Shown one piece after another: positions 1-9,456 of a stretch of 64,000 bases of DNA. Under the pieces are notes generated by a model. It saw nothing but the letters and a program-made list of their open reading frames with translations, was not told where the DNA came from and made no database searches. The stretch spans positions 1-64,000 of the IMG/VR virus record IMGVR_UViG_3300032893_000041. One strand, written 5' to 3'. Position 1 is the stretch's first letter; every line of letters starts with the position of its first letter. The translations under genes and the position numbers were made by a program. The stretch is from a virus.

Positions 1-1713
1 ACTTTACTGCCGGCGGTAGGGACCATCAACGGCGCGGCCTCGGTTACGGTTAATCCCGGTGGGTCCGGGTTCATCATTGATAACGGGTCGCTCTATATTA
101 CCGTGGGCATCGGTCTTAGCCAGACGGTCGGGTTCGATTACACGACGATCAATATTGCCGGTGGTCCCGGTAATTATGTGCTGTCTGGCACTGAACTTAA
201 CCGGGTGTCGTACAAGCTGACCGGCGTCCTAACTGGTAACCGATCAATCGTCGTGCCAAACACAGTTCAGCAATATTGGGTCGACAACTCGACCACGGGC
301 GCTTTTACGGTAGACGTAAAGACGGCGGCTCAAGTTACGCCGGTTGCGATAACGCAAGGCCAACGAGCTATCATGTACTGCGACGGAACTAATGTTCTTG
401 ATGCCGATACGCAGGGTATTGCGACGCCAGTGGCCATCGCGCAAGGCGGCACGGGTGCTACGACGGCACCTAATGCTCGCACTAATTTAGGCTCAACAGC
501 GGTAGGTGACGCGCTATTTATTGCGGCTAGCGCAGCGGCGGCACGTACGGCTCTCGGGTCCGGTGCCGTGGGCGACGCGGTCTTTACGGCTGGTACTTTC
601 GCGGCGGCCGGCGCTGCCATGAACGCGGCCATACTCAATCAAGCTAACAGTTTTTCCGTCAGTGGACAGACCATTTCAACCCTTGGGACTTCGTTTCTAT
701 TATCCCTCGGTAGTAGCGATGCTGGGTCGGGCGAGGCGGTGGCCGCGCAATTTGCGCGCTCCAGCGGCAGCCCTGCCGACAACGATTTGTTGATGTCTCT
801 GAGGTGGATGGGTCTTTCCAACGGACCGGTGCAGCGCGAGTTTGCCGGCATGGTAGCTAAGGCCGTGCACGTTGCAAACACGGCAGAAGACGGTGAAATG
901 CGGCACCGCACCATAGTGGCCGGCGCCGTGGCCGACCGCATGGTATTGGGCAAGGGCCTTCGCATTCAAGGCGCAGCCGGCGCCGATCCTACTGGTGGCG
1001 ATACTGGAATCGGTTCAATCAATGCGGCTGGGTTGTATTATGTCAACGGCAACCCACTAGCGCTATCTGACATCATTACTACCGGCACCACGGCAGCGCC
1101 GGGTCTGTCTGATCACGGAAAACTATACGCGCCAACCGGTGCCGGCTTTACGTTGACGTTGCCGCAGATTTCGACCGTTTTTCAAGGCTACAAGGTTGGC
1201 ATTCATAATTATTGCGCCTCCGGCACTTGCATAGCCAATCGGTCATCGACTGACACGATTATAAGTCAGGGTACTGGTGGTCTCACCAGCCTTACCTTGC
1301 CGACGGTATCTGACCTAGTATGGTTCAAGGCCGACGTTGCCAATTCGCGCTGGCTGGTCGAAGGAGAGCGCAGTTTCGAATCCACGGCGGTGGCTCTTAC
1401 TACCGGCGCTACCAACACTCAAGCACACAGCCTTGGAGTACGGCCCAATTACGTGCAATTGTTCGCTCGTTGCGTCACGGCTGATAGTAACTACGCAGTG
1501 GGCGACGAGATACCGATGCCGGGCCAGTGCTACGCCGGGAGCAATGCCATTCAGAAGGCGTGCGATGCCAATGCAACCAACGTCTACATCATCCAAGGAA
1601 CCGGCGGTGATGCTGCTAACTTCCGTCTTCTAGATCGTACCTCGCCGGCCGCGCAGATATTGACCACGACGGCCAGTTGGAATCTCGTTGTACGCGCTCG
1701 CGTGGTGAATTAA
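1..1713 (+). CDS. Tail fibre / receptor-binding protein, C-terminal part (5' end missing)
   Basis: The frame is open from the first base, so the start lies outside the window, and it ends with TAA at 1711-1713. The protein is low in charge and rich in Gly, Ala, Thr and Ser. It contains the classical phage tail-fibre word GGTGATT followed by ARTNLG (around base 445-490) and Ala-rich echoes of it (AARTALGS). The last ~90 residues form a compact domain beginning HSLGVRPNYVQ with several cysteines, a common C-terminal fibre domain. It probably trimerises and contacts the host surface. The N-terminal part of the same protein family starts at 63499 at the other end of the window, so this is probably one gene cut by linearisation. 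It is followed by the tail nozzle gene with a TAATG overlap. Fibre role is well supported; the receptor is unknown. Confidence 0.8.
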   Translation, partial: TLLPAVGTINGAASVTVNPGGSGFIIDNGSLYITVGIGLSQTVGFDYTTINIAGGPGNYVLSGTELNRVSYKLTGVLTGNRSIVVPNTVQQYWVDNSTTGAFTVDVKTAAQVTPVAITQGQRAIMYCDGTNVLDADTQGIATPVAIAQGGTGATTAPNARTNLGSTAVGDALFIAASAAAARTALGSGAVGDAVFTAGTFAAAGAAMNAAILNQANSFSVSGQTISTLGTSFLLSLGSSDAGSGEAVAAQFARSSGSPADNDLLMSLRWMGLSNGPVQREFAGMVAKAVHVANTAEDGEMRHRTIVAGAVADRMVLGKGLRIQGAAGADPTGGDTGIGSINAAGLYYVNGNPLALSDIITTGTTAAPGLSDHGKLYAPTGAGFTLTLPQISTVFQGYKVGIHNYCASGTCIANRSSTDTIISQGTGGLTSLTLPTVSDLVWFKADVANSRWLVEGERSFESTAVALTTGATNTQAHSLGVRPNYVQLFARCVTADSNYAVGDEIPMPGQCYAGSNAIQKACDANATNVYIIQGTGGDAANFRLLDRTSPAAQILTTTASWNLVVRARVVN

Positions 1714-3272
1714 TGCCTGAGTGGACGCCAGTACCCATTCTTTTTAAGGCTGGTATAAAGCGAGACGGTACCCAGTTTGAAGGTAATTATTGCGTGGATG
1801 GTAAATGGTGCCGGTTCCTTCGCAATGGTTTGCCGGCAAAAATAAACGGATACCGCAGGCTCTCTTCATCGCTGCAAGGCCCGCCGCGCGAACTACATAA
1901 CTTTAATAAAACTGGATATACATACGCGCACAACGGACACCAGGGCGGCATCGAGCGCGTGTTACTGGACTCGATGGGTAACGTCGCCTCCATCGTGGAT
2001 CGGACGCCGGCAGGATTTACCGTCGATGTTAATAATGACTGGCAGATAGAGGAGTTATTTGACGCTACCGGTTCCAAGACGAGCATCATTGCGCATGCAG
2101 CGCCGAATCTCGTCAATATTGATAACGCGACGGCCTTTCCTTACTACGTTGGTGATATCGACGGCGTCGCGGCGCTTACCGTGGTTGCGGCAACCGATTG
2201 CTCGGGCGGCGTCTGCACGTTGCACCCGTACGTAGTACGCTATTCGTCGGACGGCTTCATCGGGTGGTCGGTTCCGAATAAACCGGCCGATATCGTCGGC
2301 GCCGGGTCGGGTAATGCGCGCGTCACGGGGCAGAAGATCATCAAGGGCCTTCCGTTGCGCGGAGGAAGTCAAGCTCCGGCTGGTATTTTCTGGTCCATTG
2401 ACGCCATCATCCGCTGCTACTTCGTCGGGACGACCGCTGGTACGTTTGCATTCGATGAGATCACTAATCAGGCGTCCATTCTTTCGGCCAACTCGGTAAT
2501 CGAGTACGACGGCATTTATTACTGGATTGGTGTCGATCGGTTCATGATGTACAACGGCGTCATTCAAGAAGTGCCCAACTTTTTGAATTTGGATTTCTTC
2601 TTTGATAACTTGAACTACGGATATCGCGGCAAGGTCTACGCGTTCAAAGTGACGCGGCGCGGCGAAATCTGGTTCTGCGCTCCGTTGTTCGGTGCTACTG
2701 AACCTAACTGGGCCGTGATTTACAACGTGCGCTTGTCGCAGGCCCTCGGCTATCCAGTGTGGTACGATACGCCGCTTCCAGACAGCGGGCGCGGCGCGGC
2801 GGCTTATGCGACCGTTCTACAATCACCGCTGATGACCGGCGTGGACGTGGCGTCCGGAACCTATTCGCTATGGCAGCACGAATACGGCGTGGACAGGGTT
2901 GACGGGGCTAACGCCTATGCGGTAGAATCTTACTTTGAGACGGCGGACATGATGTACGCCACCATGCAGGCGGCCCCGGAACTGGCTAATAAGGCAATGC
3001 ACTGCGAATTTATCGAACCGGATTTTGTGCAGATCGGCGATATGACGGTCCAAGTAAGCGGTCGCGTCAATGCTCGGTCGCCACAGGTATATAGCAACCC
3101 AGTATCGTTCCCGGCATCGGCGGCTGGTGATTCTTTTAAGGAACTCGTGCCGATGAGAGAAGAACGTCGGCAGATGCGATTTAAGTTTAGTAGCAATGTT
3201 GCCGGCGGCTATTATCAGATGGGGCAAGCGTTAGCACATATAGGCCCGGCCGAAGGAAGGATTCGGTCATGA
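1713..3272 (+). CDS. Tail nozzle / DNA stabilization protein (P22 gp10-like)
   Basis: A 519-residue protein. I chose the ATG at 1713, which overlaps the preceding TAA (TAATG), over an upstream in-frame start at 1677 inside the fibre gene. The N-terminus MPEWTPVPILFKAGIKRD and the WCRF..GLPAKINGYRRL segment match the opening of phage tail-nozzle or DNA-stabilization proteins. The middle holds repeated beta-rich units with aromatic ends (WSIDAIIRCYF, YYWIGVDRFMMYNG) that suggest a propeller-like fold. In P22 and relatives this protein closes the portal-connector channel at the tail tip and holds packaged DNA in. Its place directly after the fibre gene agrees. The assignment rests on recognised sequence style, not an alignment. 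Confidence 0.75.
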   Translation: MPEWTPVPILFKAGIKRDGTQFEGNYCVDGKWCRFLRNGLPAKINGYRRLSSSLQGPPRELHNFNKTGYTYAHNGHQGGIERVLLDSMGNVASIVDRTPAGFTVDVNNDWQIEELFDATGSKTSIIAHAAPNLVNIDNATAFPYYVGDIDGVAALTVVAATDCSGGVCTLHPYVVRYSSDGFIGWSVPNKPADIVGAGSGNARVTGQKIIKGLPLRGGSQAPAGIFWSIDAIIRCYFVGTTAGTFAFDEITNQASILSANSVIEYDGIYYWIGVDRFMMYNGVIQEVPNFLNLDFFFDNLNYGYRGKVYAFKVTRRGEIWFCAPLFGATEPNWAVIYNVRLSQALGYPVWYDTPLPDSGRGAAAYATVLQSPLMTGVDVASGTYSLWQHEYGVDRVDGANAYAVESYFETADMMYATMQAAPELANKAMHCEFIEPDFVQIGDMTVQVSGRVNARSPQVYSNPVSFPASAAGDSFKELVPMREERRQMRFKFSSNVAGGYYQMGQALAHIGPAEGRIRS

Positions 3273-3499
3273 GCGTGGCAGTAGTTCCGAATCCAATAGG
3301 TCTTACGTTCAATCGATGGTCGGCGGAACTGTGCCATCAGGACGTAACGGTACCGTTGCCATTTTCGGAGGATCGCTGGCGAGATTGGGGAGCGCAGTTT
3401 TTGCTAGTTTCCGGGGCGGACCCGGCATTACCAAGTCCGTATTCATTTAAAAAATGGCAGGACTGGGCTAGAGAGTTAAAGAAAAGCTTAAACGCATGA
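3269..3499 (+). CDS. Small virion-region protein of unknown function
   Basis: 76 residues, starting at an ATG that overlaps the nozzle stop (ATGA). It is rich in Trp and Pro, with two similar halves: RWSAEL..PLPFSEDRWRDWGAQ and PSPYSFKKWQDWARELKK, i.e. two copies of an aromatic-x(3)-W-x-DWA/G unit. I do not recognise the family. The coupling suggests a small tail-tip accessory or chaperone for its neighbours. Confidence 0.7.
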   Translation: MSVAVVPNPIGLTFNRWSAELCHQDVTVPLPFSEDRWRDWGAQFLLVSGADPALPSPYSFKKWQDWARELKKSLNA

Positions 3500-3508
3500 G
3501 AGGGATTG

Positions 3509-4453
3509 ATGGTTAACCATCTGACTACGCAATTTCGGCGCGGCGGCCTCAAGGTGGCGGCTAATGCCGTGCGGAGCGCAGGGCGGTTCGGAGACAGGCA
3601 CTTGGTGCACGTCAACGATCGAGAGCTGCGCCAGATGACGGACGCTTGGGGCGCCCCTACCGTCAATCCCGATACCGGTCAACCGGAGTTCTTTGACTTC
3701 GGTGGCCTTTTGGGCGACATCGTAGGCGGCATTGGGGACGTTGTGAATGCGGTCGGGCCTATCGCCGGCCCGATCATGAGTCTGTTTACCGGGGCGCCCG
3801 CCGCGCCCGGAACCGGTCAGCAAACTACCTATACGCCACCTATCGGTCAGGGTGGTCCGCATCTCACTACCATTGCCGCTCCGAGTTCATCGTCATCGCC
3901 GCTGTCTGGCCTAGCCAGCGTGCTAGGTGGATTCTTCAACCCGAAAAAGAACCCGGTCGGCATGGGAGCGCTCGTTTCGCTCATTGATGCGCTTTACCCA
4001 CCAAAGACACCATCCGTGGCCCAGCAATTTGCTACAGTGCAGAACGCGGCAACGAAAGGTGTTCCTGGATGGAATACGCCGCTGCCGACCGCGACCTATA
4101 ACAACCCGCAAGTCATGCCGACGGGTGATCTCACTCGTTATGGGGAGACGGGCGGGCAGGACTTCTATCCCGGCACGGACATGCCGGTCATTCAGAAGGC
4201 TCGAGGAGGCATGGGTCGCTTTCTAAACGGACCGGACGGCGGTCAAGAGGACACAGTGCCGGCCAATCTTTCGGACGGTGAATACGTCATGGACGCCACC
4301 ACCGTATCCGACCTCGGAGACGGCAATCCCGCTGCCGGGGCTAAGAAGCTGGATCAGATGCGCGACCGCATCGCCCGCCATAAGGGCCGCCGGAAGCGCG
4401 TTCCTAACAAGTCTCATGCGAACGCGCTGGCATACCTTCCGGGAGCTAAATAA
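3509..4453 (+). CDS. Probable internal/minor virion protein with SDGEYVM domain
   Basis: 314 residues from the ATG at 3509 (a TTG lies just before it at 3506); GAGAGGG upstream serves as ribosome site. The N-terminus has FRRGGLKVA and a GDRHLVHVNDREL segment common in phage virion proteins. The middle is a Gly/Ala/Pro-rich hydrophobic stretch (GGLLGDIVGGIGDVVNAVG) that could insert in membranes. The C-terminus carries GGQEDTVPANLSDGEYVMDA and VSDLGDGNPAAGAKKLDQM, a module I know from many phage structural proteins, then a basic tail. It contains two copies of the Gly-Gly motif described in the findings. Likely ejected with, or bound to, DNA; the exact role is unknown. Confidence 0.7.
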   Translation: MVNHLTTQFRRGGLKVAANAVRSAGRFGDRHLVHVNDRELRQMTDAWGAPTVNPDTGQPEFFDFGGLLGDIVGGIGDVVNAVGPIAGPIMSLFTGAPAAPGTGQQTTYTPPIGQGGPHLTTIAAPSSSSSPLSGLASVLGGFFNPKKNPVGMGALVSLIDALYPPKTPSVAQQFATVQNAATKGVPGWNTPLPTATYNNPQVMPTGDLTRYGETGGQDFYPGTDMPVIQKARGGMGRFLNGPDGGQEDTVPANLSDGEYVMDATTVSDLGDGNPAAGAKKLDQMRDRIARHKGRRKRVPNKSHANALAYLPGAK

Positions 4454-5593
4454 ATGAGCATCGGATCATTTCTCTTCGAGGGTACGACGCCACCGCCTAA
4501 GACGACGGCGAGCAGCACGTCCACTCAATACCCGCAATGGTACACCGACTATCAGAAGGGGTTGTTGGCTAAGGCGGATGTTCTCGGAGCGCAGCCGGCA
4601 CCCGTCTACGGTGGGCAGCGCGTCGCCGCCTTGCAGCCGCAACAGCAGCAAGCTTTCAACTTGGCGAGTTCTAGTGTCGGTAAGTACCAGCCGCTGTTGA
4701 ATGAGGCGCAGGCCGGTTACGAGTCGGCCAGCAATCCGAATCTTAATTCGGATGTGTTTAACTCATATAAGTCTCCGTATATCAACGATGTGGTAAATCA
4801 AATTGCGACGCTGGGTAACCGAAACCTGATGGAGAACGTGCTGCCCAACGTATCCGACCAGTTCATCAGGTCTGGCCAGTTCGGCTCGTCACCGCAAGGA
4901 GAATTTACGGCTCGAGCCATCCGGGACAGCGATGCTAACGTCCTCAATGCGCAGACGCAAGCGTTGCAGGCGGCCGAAGAAGCCGCGATGTCTAACTACC
5001 AGACCGCCATGGGCCGCCAGATGACCGGCGCCAGCAACCTTGCTGGCCTCGCCGATACCAGTCAGGGCATTGGCCTCAAGGATATCGGAACCCTAGAGGC
5101 TGCTGGTTCGGAACAGCAACAGCAACAGCAGAAGAATCTCGATACCGCATACTCCGATTGGCAAGAGCAGACGGCCTATCCTCGCAATACGGTGGACTGG
5201 ATCAGTCAAGTTCTCAACGCGCAGACCCCTTCGGCCGTCACGTCGAACGTGTCCACGCAGCCAGCGGGATACGTCAATCCGTCGCCGTTGCAGAGCTTCC
5301 TTGGCACCACGGCGGCCTTCTCGGGCCTCAAGAAGGGCGGCCTCGCCAAGTGTAAGGGCGGTCGCATGAAGTATGACATGGGCGGCCCCGTATACCCACG
5401 TGCCCTCCGCGTGGCACCGCCGCCGGTCCCAATGACGGATGACTCGCGCTATGGATGGATTCGCAATCGATCAGTACAACCAATGGTGAGTCCGCCATCT
5501 CCGACAGGTGCCGATCCGCGCTACGGATGGATTCGCCGTCCATCAATTATGCCGAATGCCAGGAAGGGCGGCCTCGCCCTCTGTGGAGCATAG
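4454..5593 (+). CDS. Internal virion protein, GG-motif rich
   Basis: 379 residues, starting directly after the preceding stop. The N-terminal two thirds (YPQWYTDYQKGLL, GGQRVAALQPQQQQAF, LGNRNLMENVLPNVSDQFI, SGQFGSSPQGEFTARA) look like a conserved helical, Gln-rich internal virion protein of podovirus-type phages. The C-terminal ~80 residues are different: KKGGLAKCKGG, a Pro-rich stretch, a tandem duplication (DDSRYGWIR and ADPRYGWIR) and a terminal RKGGLALCGA. The last motif almost repeats the first. Position between the tail nozzle and larger internal proteins supports a DNA-ejection or core role; I cannot say more. Confidence 0.65.
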   Translation: MSIGSFLFEGTTPPPKTTASSTSTQYPQWYTDYQKGLLAKADVLGAQPAPVYGGQRVAALQPQQQQAFNLASSSVGKYQPLLNEAQAGYESASNPNLNSDVFNSYKSPYINDVVNQIATLGNRNLMENVLPNVSDQFIRSGQFGSSPQGEFTARAIRDSDANVLNAQTQALQAAEEAAMSNYQTAMGRQMTGASNLAGLADTSQGIGLKDIGTLEAAGSEQQQQQQKNLDTAYSDWQEQTAYPRNTVDWISQVLNAQTPSAVTSNVSTQPAGYVNPSPLQSFLGTTAAFSGLKKGGLAKCKGGRMKYDMGGPVYPRALRVAPPPVPMTDDSRYGWIRNRSVQPMVSPPSPTGADPRYGWIRRPSIMPNARKGGLALCGA

Positions 5594-5596
5594 CCG

Positions 5597-7279
5597 ATGG
5601 GCGCCTTGCAGATTATGACCGATCCGCCGCAGGATGATGTTGATCCGCAGGACGCGGCCGAGAATGCCTTGGTCGGAGGCGCGGAAGGTTACGGTGATCC
5701 GGCCACGGGCTATGGCCTCGACATCAACGATCCGTCAGCGTGGATACCGGACACGTCGTCCGCTCAATCTGCCTTGGCCAAAATGCGTTCGCTGTCCGAG
5801 TCTTATCTCGGCGGCGAAGACATGGGGCAGGCATTCGACGAGATAAAGCAAAGCAAGTTGAACGCCTTGCGCGCGGCCCGCGCCGCGTATCAGCCGCCGG
5901 TTGATCGCTCAAACCTCGCCCGGCTGGCGCTTGGCGCGGCCATGATGCAACCGACGATATCCGGGCATCTAAGCGAAGGCATCAGCAACGGGATACAGGC
6001 GATGTTGCCGTGGTTGGCGGCGCAGCGCAACACGGAAGATTACAACCGGCAGGGTCTGGCGGGAATAAGCGCTCAGGAGGCAGAGCTTCCGGGCGATATT
6101 CTGTCGTCTCGCCTCACGACCGGCACCGATCTCTTGACCAAGGCACAAGAACTTGAATTCAAGATTCGCGACCTGCAACAGCGCGGTCTATGGCAGCAGA
6201 TGAGCGCGGCGGCGCGGCTCAAAGCCGCCAACATCATGGCGCAGGCTAGGCGCGATACCGCGAACATTAATCAGCAAGGTAGCAACGAGCGGCGCATGCA
6301 GGGTCTCGTTCAGCAGGCGCAGACGCTCGCCAAGCAAGACGCGCAAAACCTCATTGCCATGCATTACAACCTGCCCGCCGATCAATACGACAAGTGGGTG
6401 GACGACCGGACCGCCCATATCATGCAAAGCTGGGGATACAAGCCGGAAGACTATCAGGGTGTGTTCAACGTCGGGCAGCAACCGAACCCGGCGGAGGCTG
6501 AACTACAAAACGAACTTAGCCAGGAAGCCGTGCAGCGCGACCCTGGCGGGGCTATTCCCCCTTCGGCCGCCGCGCCGGGCGCGTCTGGTCCGCACCCCGG
6601 TGACTTCCATGTTCCGACAGGCTCGACTGCCACGCCCCCGGCGGTTAAGCCTCAGACGGCGGCAGCTCCTCCTCAACCGGCTGCCGCCGTCGCCACCCCG
6701 GACGCTACCATAGCGGCGGCTGAGAACGCAACCGGGTCCGGCAATGATTGGAGCAGAGCTGCCGCTCAGTTAACGCCGCAGGAGCAGAAGGACGTTGATA
6801 CGGCGGACGAGAATACTAACACTCTGATGATGGCTGAGAAGGGCCTCAATGACGCGTTGGCGCTGAACGACAAGGCATGGGGTGGGGCGCTGGCGGGTGC
6901 GCATGCATGGGTGCAGCGCAATCTGCGCGGCGTCGTGCCGGGTTATCACATGTCCGATGAGGCCGTCAACACGACCAATTTTCAGAACATCATCGACCAG
7001 CAAGTATTGCAGAACCTAAAGGCGTCGTTTGGCAGCACCGGCATCACGGAAGGCGAGCGCGCTTTCTTACGGACCGTGCAAGGGTCGGTCAATTTGTCGC
7101 CGGAGGAGCGGAGGCCGATTCTGGAACGCGGCAAACTGTTCATTGCTAAGCGGCGTCAATACAACGAGTGGAAGTCGAAGGCTATCCGCGACGGCAACTA
7201 CCGCAATCAGTCGTACGCGGAATATCTGAAATCGATCAACGACCCGATGTACGAGCAGATAGTGGGGAAGACGCCATGA
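5597..7279 (+). CDS. Large internal virion / ejection protein
   Basis: 560 residues beginning MGALQIM. Residues ~60-250 are helical with a hydrophobic patch (LARLALGAAMMQPTISGHLSEGI) and coiled-coil-like Gln/Ala runs. Residues ~300-380 are a Pro/Ala linker. The C-terminal 180 residues (FQNIIDQQVLQNLKASFG, ITEGERAFLRTVQGSV, ERRPILERG) form a domain I have seen repeatedly in phage internal virion proteins; it may bind DNA or other core proteins. It sits in a series of probable ejected proteins and has no recognisable enzyme motif. Confidence 0.65.
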   Translation: MGALQIMTDPPQDDVDPQDAAENALVGGAEGYGDPATGYGLDINDPSAWIPDTSSAQSALAKMRSLSESYLGGEDMGQAFDEIKQSKLNALRAARAAYQPPVDRSNLARLALGAAMMQPTISGHLSEGISNGIQAMLPWLAAQRNTEDYNRQGLAGISAQEAELPGDILSSRLTTGTDLLTKAQELEFKIRDLQQRGLWQQMSAAARLKAANIMAQARRDTANINQQGSNERRMQGLVQQAQTLAKQDAQNLIAMHYNLPADQYDKWVDDRTAHIMQSWGYKPEDYQGVFNVGQQPNPAEAELQNELSQEAVQRDPGGAIPPSAAAPGASGPHPGDFHVPTGSTATPPAVKPQTAAAPPQPAAAVATPDATIAAAENATGSGNDWSRAAAQLTPQEQKDVDTADENTNTLMMAEKGLNDALALNDKAWGGALAGAHAWVQRNLRGVVPGYHMSDEAVNTTNFQNIIDQQVLQNLKASFGSTGITEGERAFLRTVQGSVNLSPEERRPILERGKLFIAKRRQYNEWKSKAIRDGNYRNQSYAEYLKSINDPMYEQIVGKTP

Positions 7280-7440
7280 ACGTATCGAACTTTTCGACGG
7301 CGGTTAACGACCCCATATTTCTAGTGAAGGAGAGGTCCCATGTGGGTCCTATGGTTGATACTTGGTGTGGTGGTCTTAAGGATCGCCATGTGGCAACTCG
7401 GAGTGTGGTTCGTCCAGCGCTTCCGGTAGGAGGCGCCTGA
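7276..7440 (+). CDS. Possible small protein, competing with a membrane peptide
   Basis: 54 residues. The ATG overlaps the previous stop (ATGA) and GGGGAAG lies upstream. Composition is unremarkable, with no domain. A second candidate gene (7340-7429, another frame) overlaps it and has a better ribosome site, so only one may be real. Confidence 0.35.
   Translation: MNVSNFSTAVNDPIFLVKERSHVGPMVDTWCGGLKDRHVATRSVVRPALPVGGA
7340..7429 (+). CDS. Possible 29-residue membrane peptide
   Basis: ATG preceded by AAGGAGAGG at suitable spacing. The product starts MWVLWLILGVVVLRIA, a single strongly hydrophobic helix rich in Trp, Val and Leu, and ends with basic residues (QRFR). It fits a single-span membrane peptide just upstream of the next virion gene. 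It is too short for any family assignment and overlaps another candidate frame. Confidence 0.45.
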   Translation: MWVLWLILGVVVLRIAMWQLGVWFVQRFR

Positions 7441-9083
7441 TGGGTGCCCTCGCGGACCTCGCGTTGACCGCCTTAAAGCGGGCGGCAGCGGGATCAGCCA
7501 CGGGCGCCGGGATGGCCGCCATTACGTCGGGCGGCGATCCTTCGGCCATCGGGACGGGCGCTATCGGTGGCGGGATTGCCGGCGGGGCGACCACGGGCCT
7601 CGGGCTGACGGGCGGCGCTCTGGCCAAGATGGCAGGCACCATGCGCGACCCGGCCAACCGGGCGCGGGCCATGCTTTTGAAGCGGATGGAGATGGACAGC
7701 CTGTCTCCGTACGAGCTGGGCATGCGGGCCAATCAGGGACGACCCGGCGTGACGCCGTTGTTCACCCACGGCAAGCGCAACCTCTTGACGCTGACGGAGA
7801 TGGGCTATCAGCAACCGGGTCCGGGTCGCAACGTCGTCGACGACTATTACAAGCAATTCTTTCAGAACCAGGGCAACCGCGTTCAAAACGCCGTCAACTT
7901 CCATCTAGGCGCTGATCCGCGTGCCACGCAGACAGTAAAGGCATTGCAGACGTTGAAGCAGGCCGCCGCCGACCCGCTGTATAAGGAAGCGTACGCGAAC
8001 CTTCCGGACTTCCACGATGAGGAGATGGACGACATCTTGGCACGGGCGGAGAAGCTGGGTGCCTTCGGCAAGATGCAAACGATACAGACGGCGGACAAGA
8101 GCGTGCCGCAGGACCTACCACGGTCCGTCGAGTTGGAAGACGGAACGAAGGTCTACCGTATGGGGACGCAGCACGCAGACCTCGTGAAGCGCGGCCTGGA
8201 CTCGATCATCAACGACCATACCGACGACATGACTGGGCGCATGGACGACGTTGGCCGCGCCGTAACCGGCCTCAAGAAGCGTTTCCTCGACCGCATGGAC
8301 GAACTGAACCCGGCATACGCGAAGGCGCGCAAGGCATGGAGCGATCCGACTACGTCGCAGAATGCCGTTAACATGGGCGTCAAGTTCCTCAGCACGCCGG
8401 TCGATCAGATGGACCACTGGGTCGAGAAGTTCGACCACCTGTCGGACGGCGATCAAGACTTCTTTCGCACGGGCGTGGCCACTGGCATCCGCAACCGCAT
8501 GCTGTCCGGCACGGAAGGTCAGGATGTGGTGAAGAAGTTCTTCACCAACAAGGCGTCGCGCGAGAAGTTGCGGGCCATCTTCCCCGATCAAGCGTCCTTC
8601 GACGCGTTCGCCCGGAGCATGGACGAGGAACTGCGCATCGCCGGAAGCAAGAACGTCGTAACCGGCAATTCCCGCACGGCGGGCCGTCAGATCGAGCAGA
8701 GCCAGCTCGAGCCGCAGGACCTGGACCTGTTTGGCGACATCATGCATCTGGCTCGCGGCAACCCGATTCCGCTGGTCGGCAGCGTGTGGCGCCGCTTGCA
8801 GGCCAGGGGCATCGGTCCGGAGACGAGCCACGAGCTGCTAAAGATGCTGTACGAGAGCGACCCCGGCAAGATCAAGGCACTGGCATCTACATTGCGGGGC
8901 CTGCAACGGAAGACGCGCGCCATCCAGACCGGAAAGGGCGCGGTCGGAACCGGGGTAGCCGGCGGGGCGGGCGCCCTGGCCGGCGTCGATATTGGGCAGG
9001 ACTTCACGGGTGGGCCGGGTGATGATAGTACGGTGTCACGCGACGATCCGGTCGACATCGACTCCATTCCTGGTGTACAGTAG
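7440..9083 (+). CDS. Internal virion / DNA-ejection protein
   Basis: 547 residues. ATG preceded by AGGAGG. The N-terminus MGALADLALTALKRA plus a Gly-rich hydrophobic region (GTGAIGGGIAGGATTGLGL) suggests membrane contact. The middle is helical, including YAKARKAWSDPTTSQNAV, a pattern known in phage internal virion proteins near the tail genes. The end is again Gly/Ala-rich (GTGVAGGAGALAGVDIG). No catalytic motif seen. It precedes two further MGA/MGI-starting proteins. Most likely a virion protein injected with the genome. Confidence 0.65.
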   Translation: MGALADLALTALKRAAAGSATGAGMAAITSGGDPSAIGTGAIGGGIAGGATTGLGLTGGALAKMAGTMRDPANRARAMLLKRMEMDSLSPYELGMRANQGRPGVTPLFTHGKRNLLTLTEMGYQQPGPGRNVVDDYYKQFFQNQGNRVQNAVNFHLGADPRATQTVKALQTLKQAAADPLYKEAYANLPDFHDEEMDDILARAEKLGAFGKMQTIQTADKSVPQDLPRSVELEDGTKVYRMGTQHADLVKRGLDSIINDHTDDMTGRMDDVGRAVTGLKKRFLDRMDELNPAYAKARKAWSDPTTSQNAVNMGVKFLSTPVDQMDHWVEKFDHLSDGDQDFFRTGVATGIRNRMLSGTEGQDVVKKFFTNKASREKLRAIFPDQASFDAFARSMDEELRIAGSKNVVTGNSRTAGRQIEQSQLEPQDLDLFGDIMHLARGNPIPLVGSVWRRLQARGIGPETSHELLKMLYESDPGKIKALASTLRGLQRKTRAIQTGKGAVGTGVAGGAGALAGVDIGQDFTGGPGDDSTVSRDDPVDIDSIPGVQ

Positions 9084-9087
9084 CATC

Positions 9088-9456
9088 ATGGGCGCCATAT
9101 CCAAGATCATTCAAGAATTGAGGGCCGCCGCTCAGTTCGGTGACCATGAGATGCGGCAGACGGCCTGGGAGAAGCTGTTGGATGAGCATGCGGTCCAACC
9201 GGGTCATATTCGTCCCATTAGTGCTGGAGACCTGGGAGCCGATCCGTCCTTGCAACACGACTTGGACCGCTACGTCAATCATTTCAACATCTATCACGAC
9301 CCCAATGCTGAAAAGTACCTGACCGGGGGTGACTGGCGCGACACCCACGAGGACGACGCCTGGGAGCACCTAGAAAATATGGAGCAGGACATCCTGGACC
9401 AGATAGCCCCAGTGGACGAGAGAGCCGGGGCCATCGCTAAATTAAGAGCGCAGTAA
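9088..9456 (+). CDS. Small virion-associated protein with MGA N-terminus
   Basis: 122 residues from ATG 9088; the frame continues upstream but that part overlaps the previous gene. The N-terminal helix MGAISKIIQELRAAAQ resembles those of the genes at 7440, 42242 and 43096. The rest is acidic and His-rich (HDLDRYVNHFNIYHDPNAE, DWRDTHEDDAWEHLE) with no known domain. The stop overlaps the next start (TAATG), implying co-translation with the polyvalent transglycosylase. It may be its partner or an ejected effector. Confidence 0.65.
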   Translation: MGAISKIIQELRAAAQFGDHEMRQTAWEKLLDEHAVQPGHIRPISAGDLGADPSLQHDLDRYVNHFNIYHDPNAEKYLTGGDWRDTHEDDAWEHLENMEQDILDQIAPVDERAGAIAKLRAQ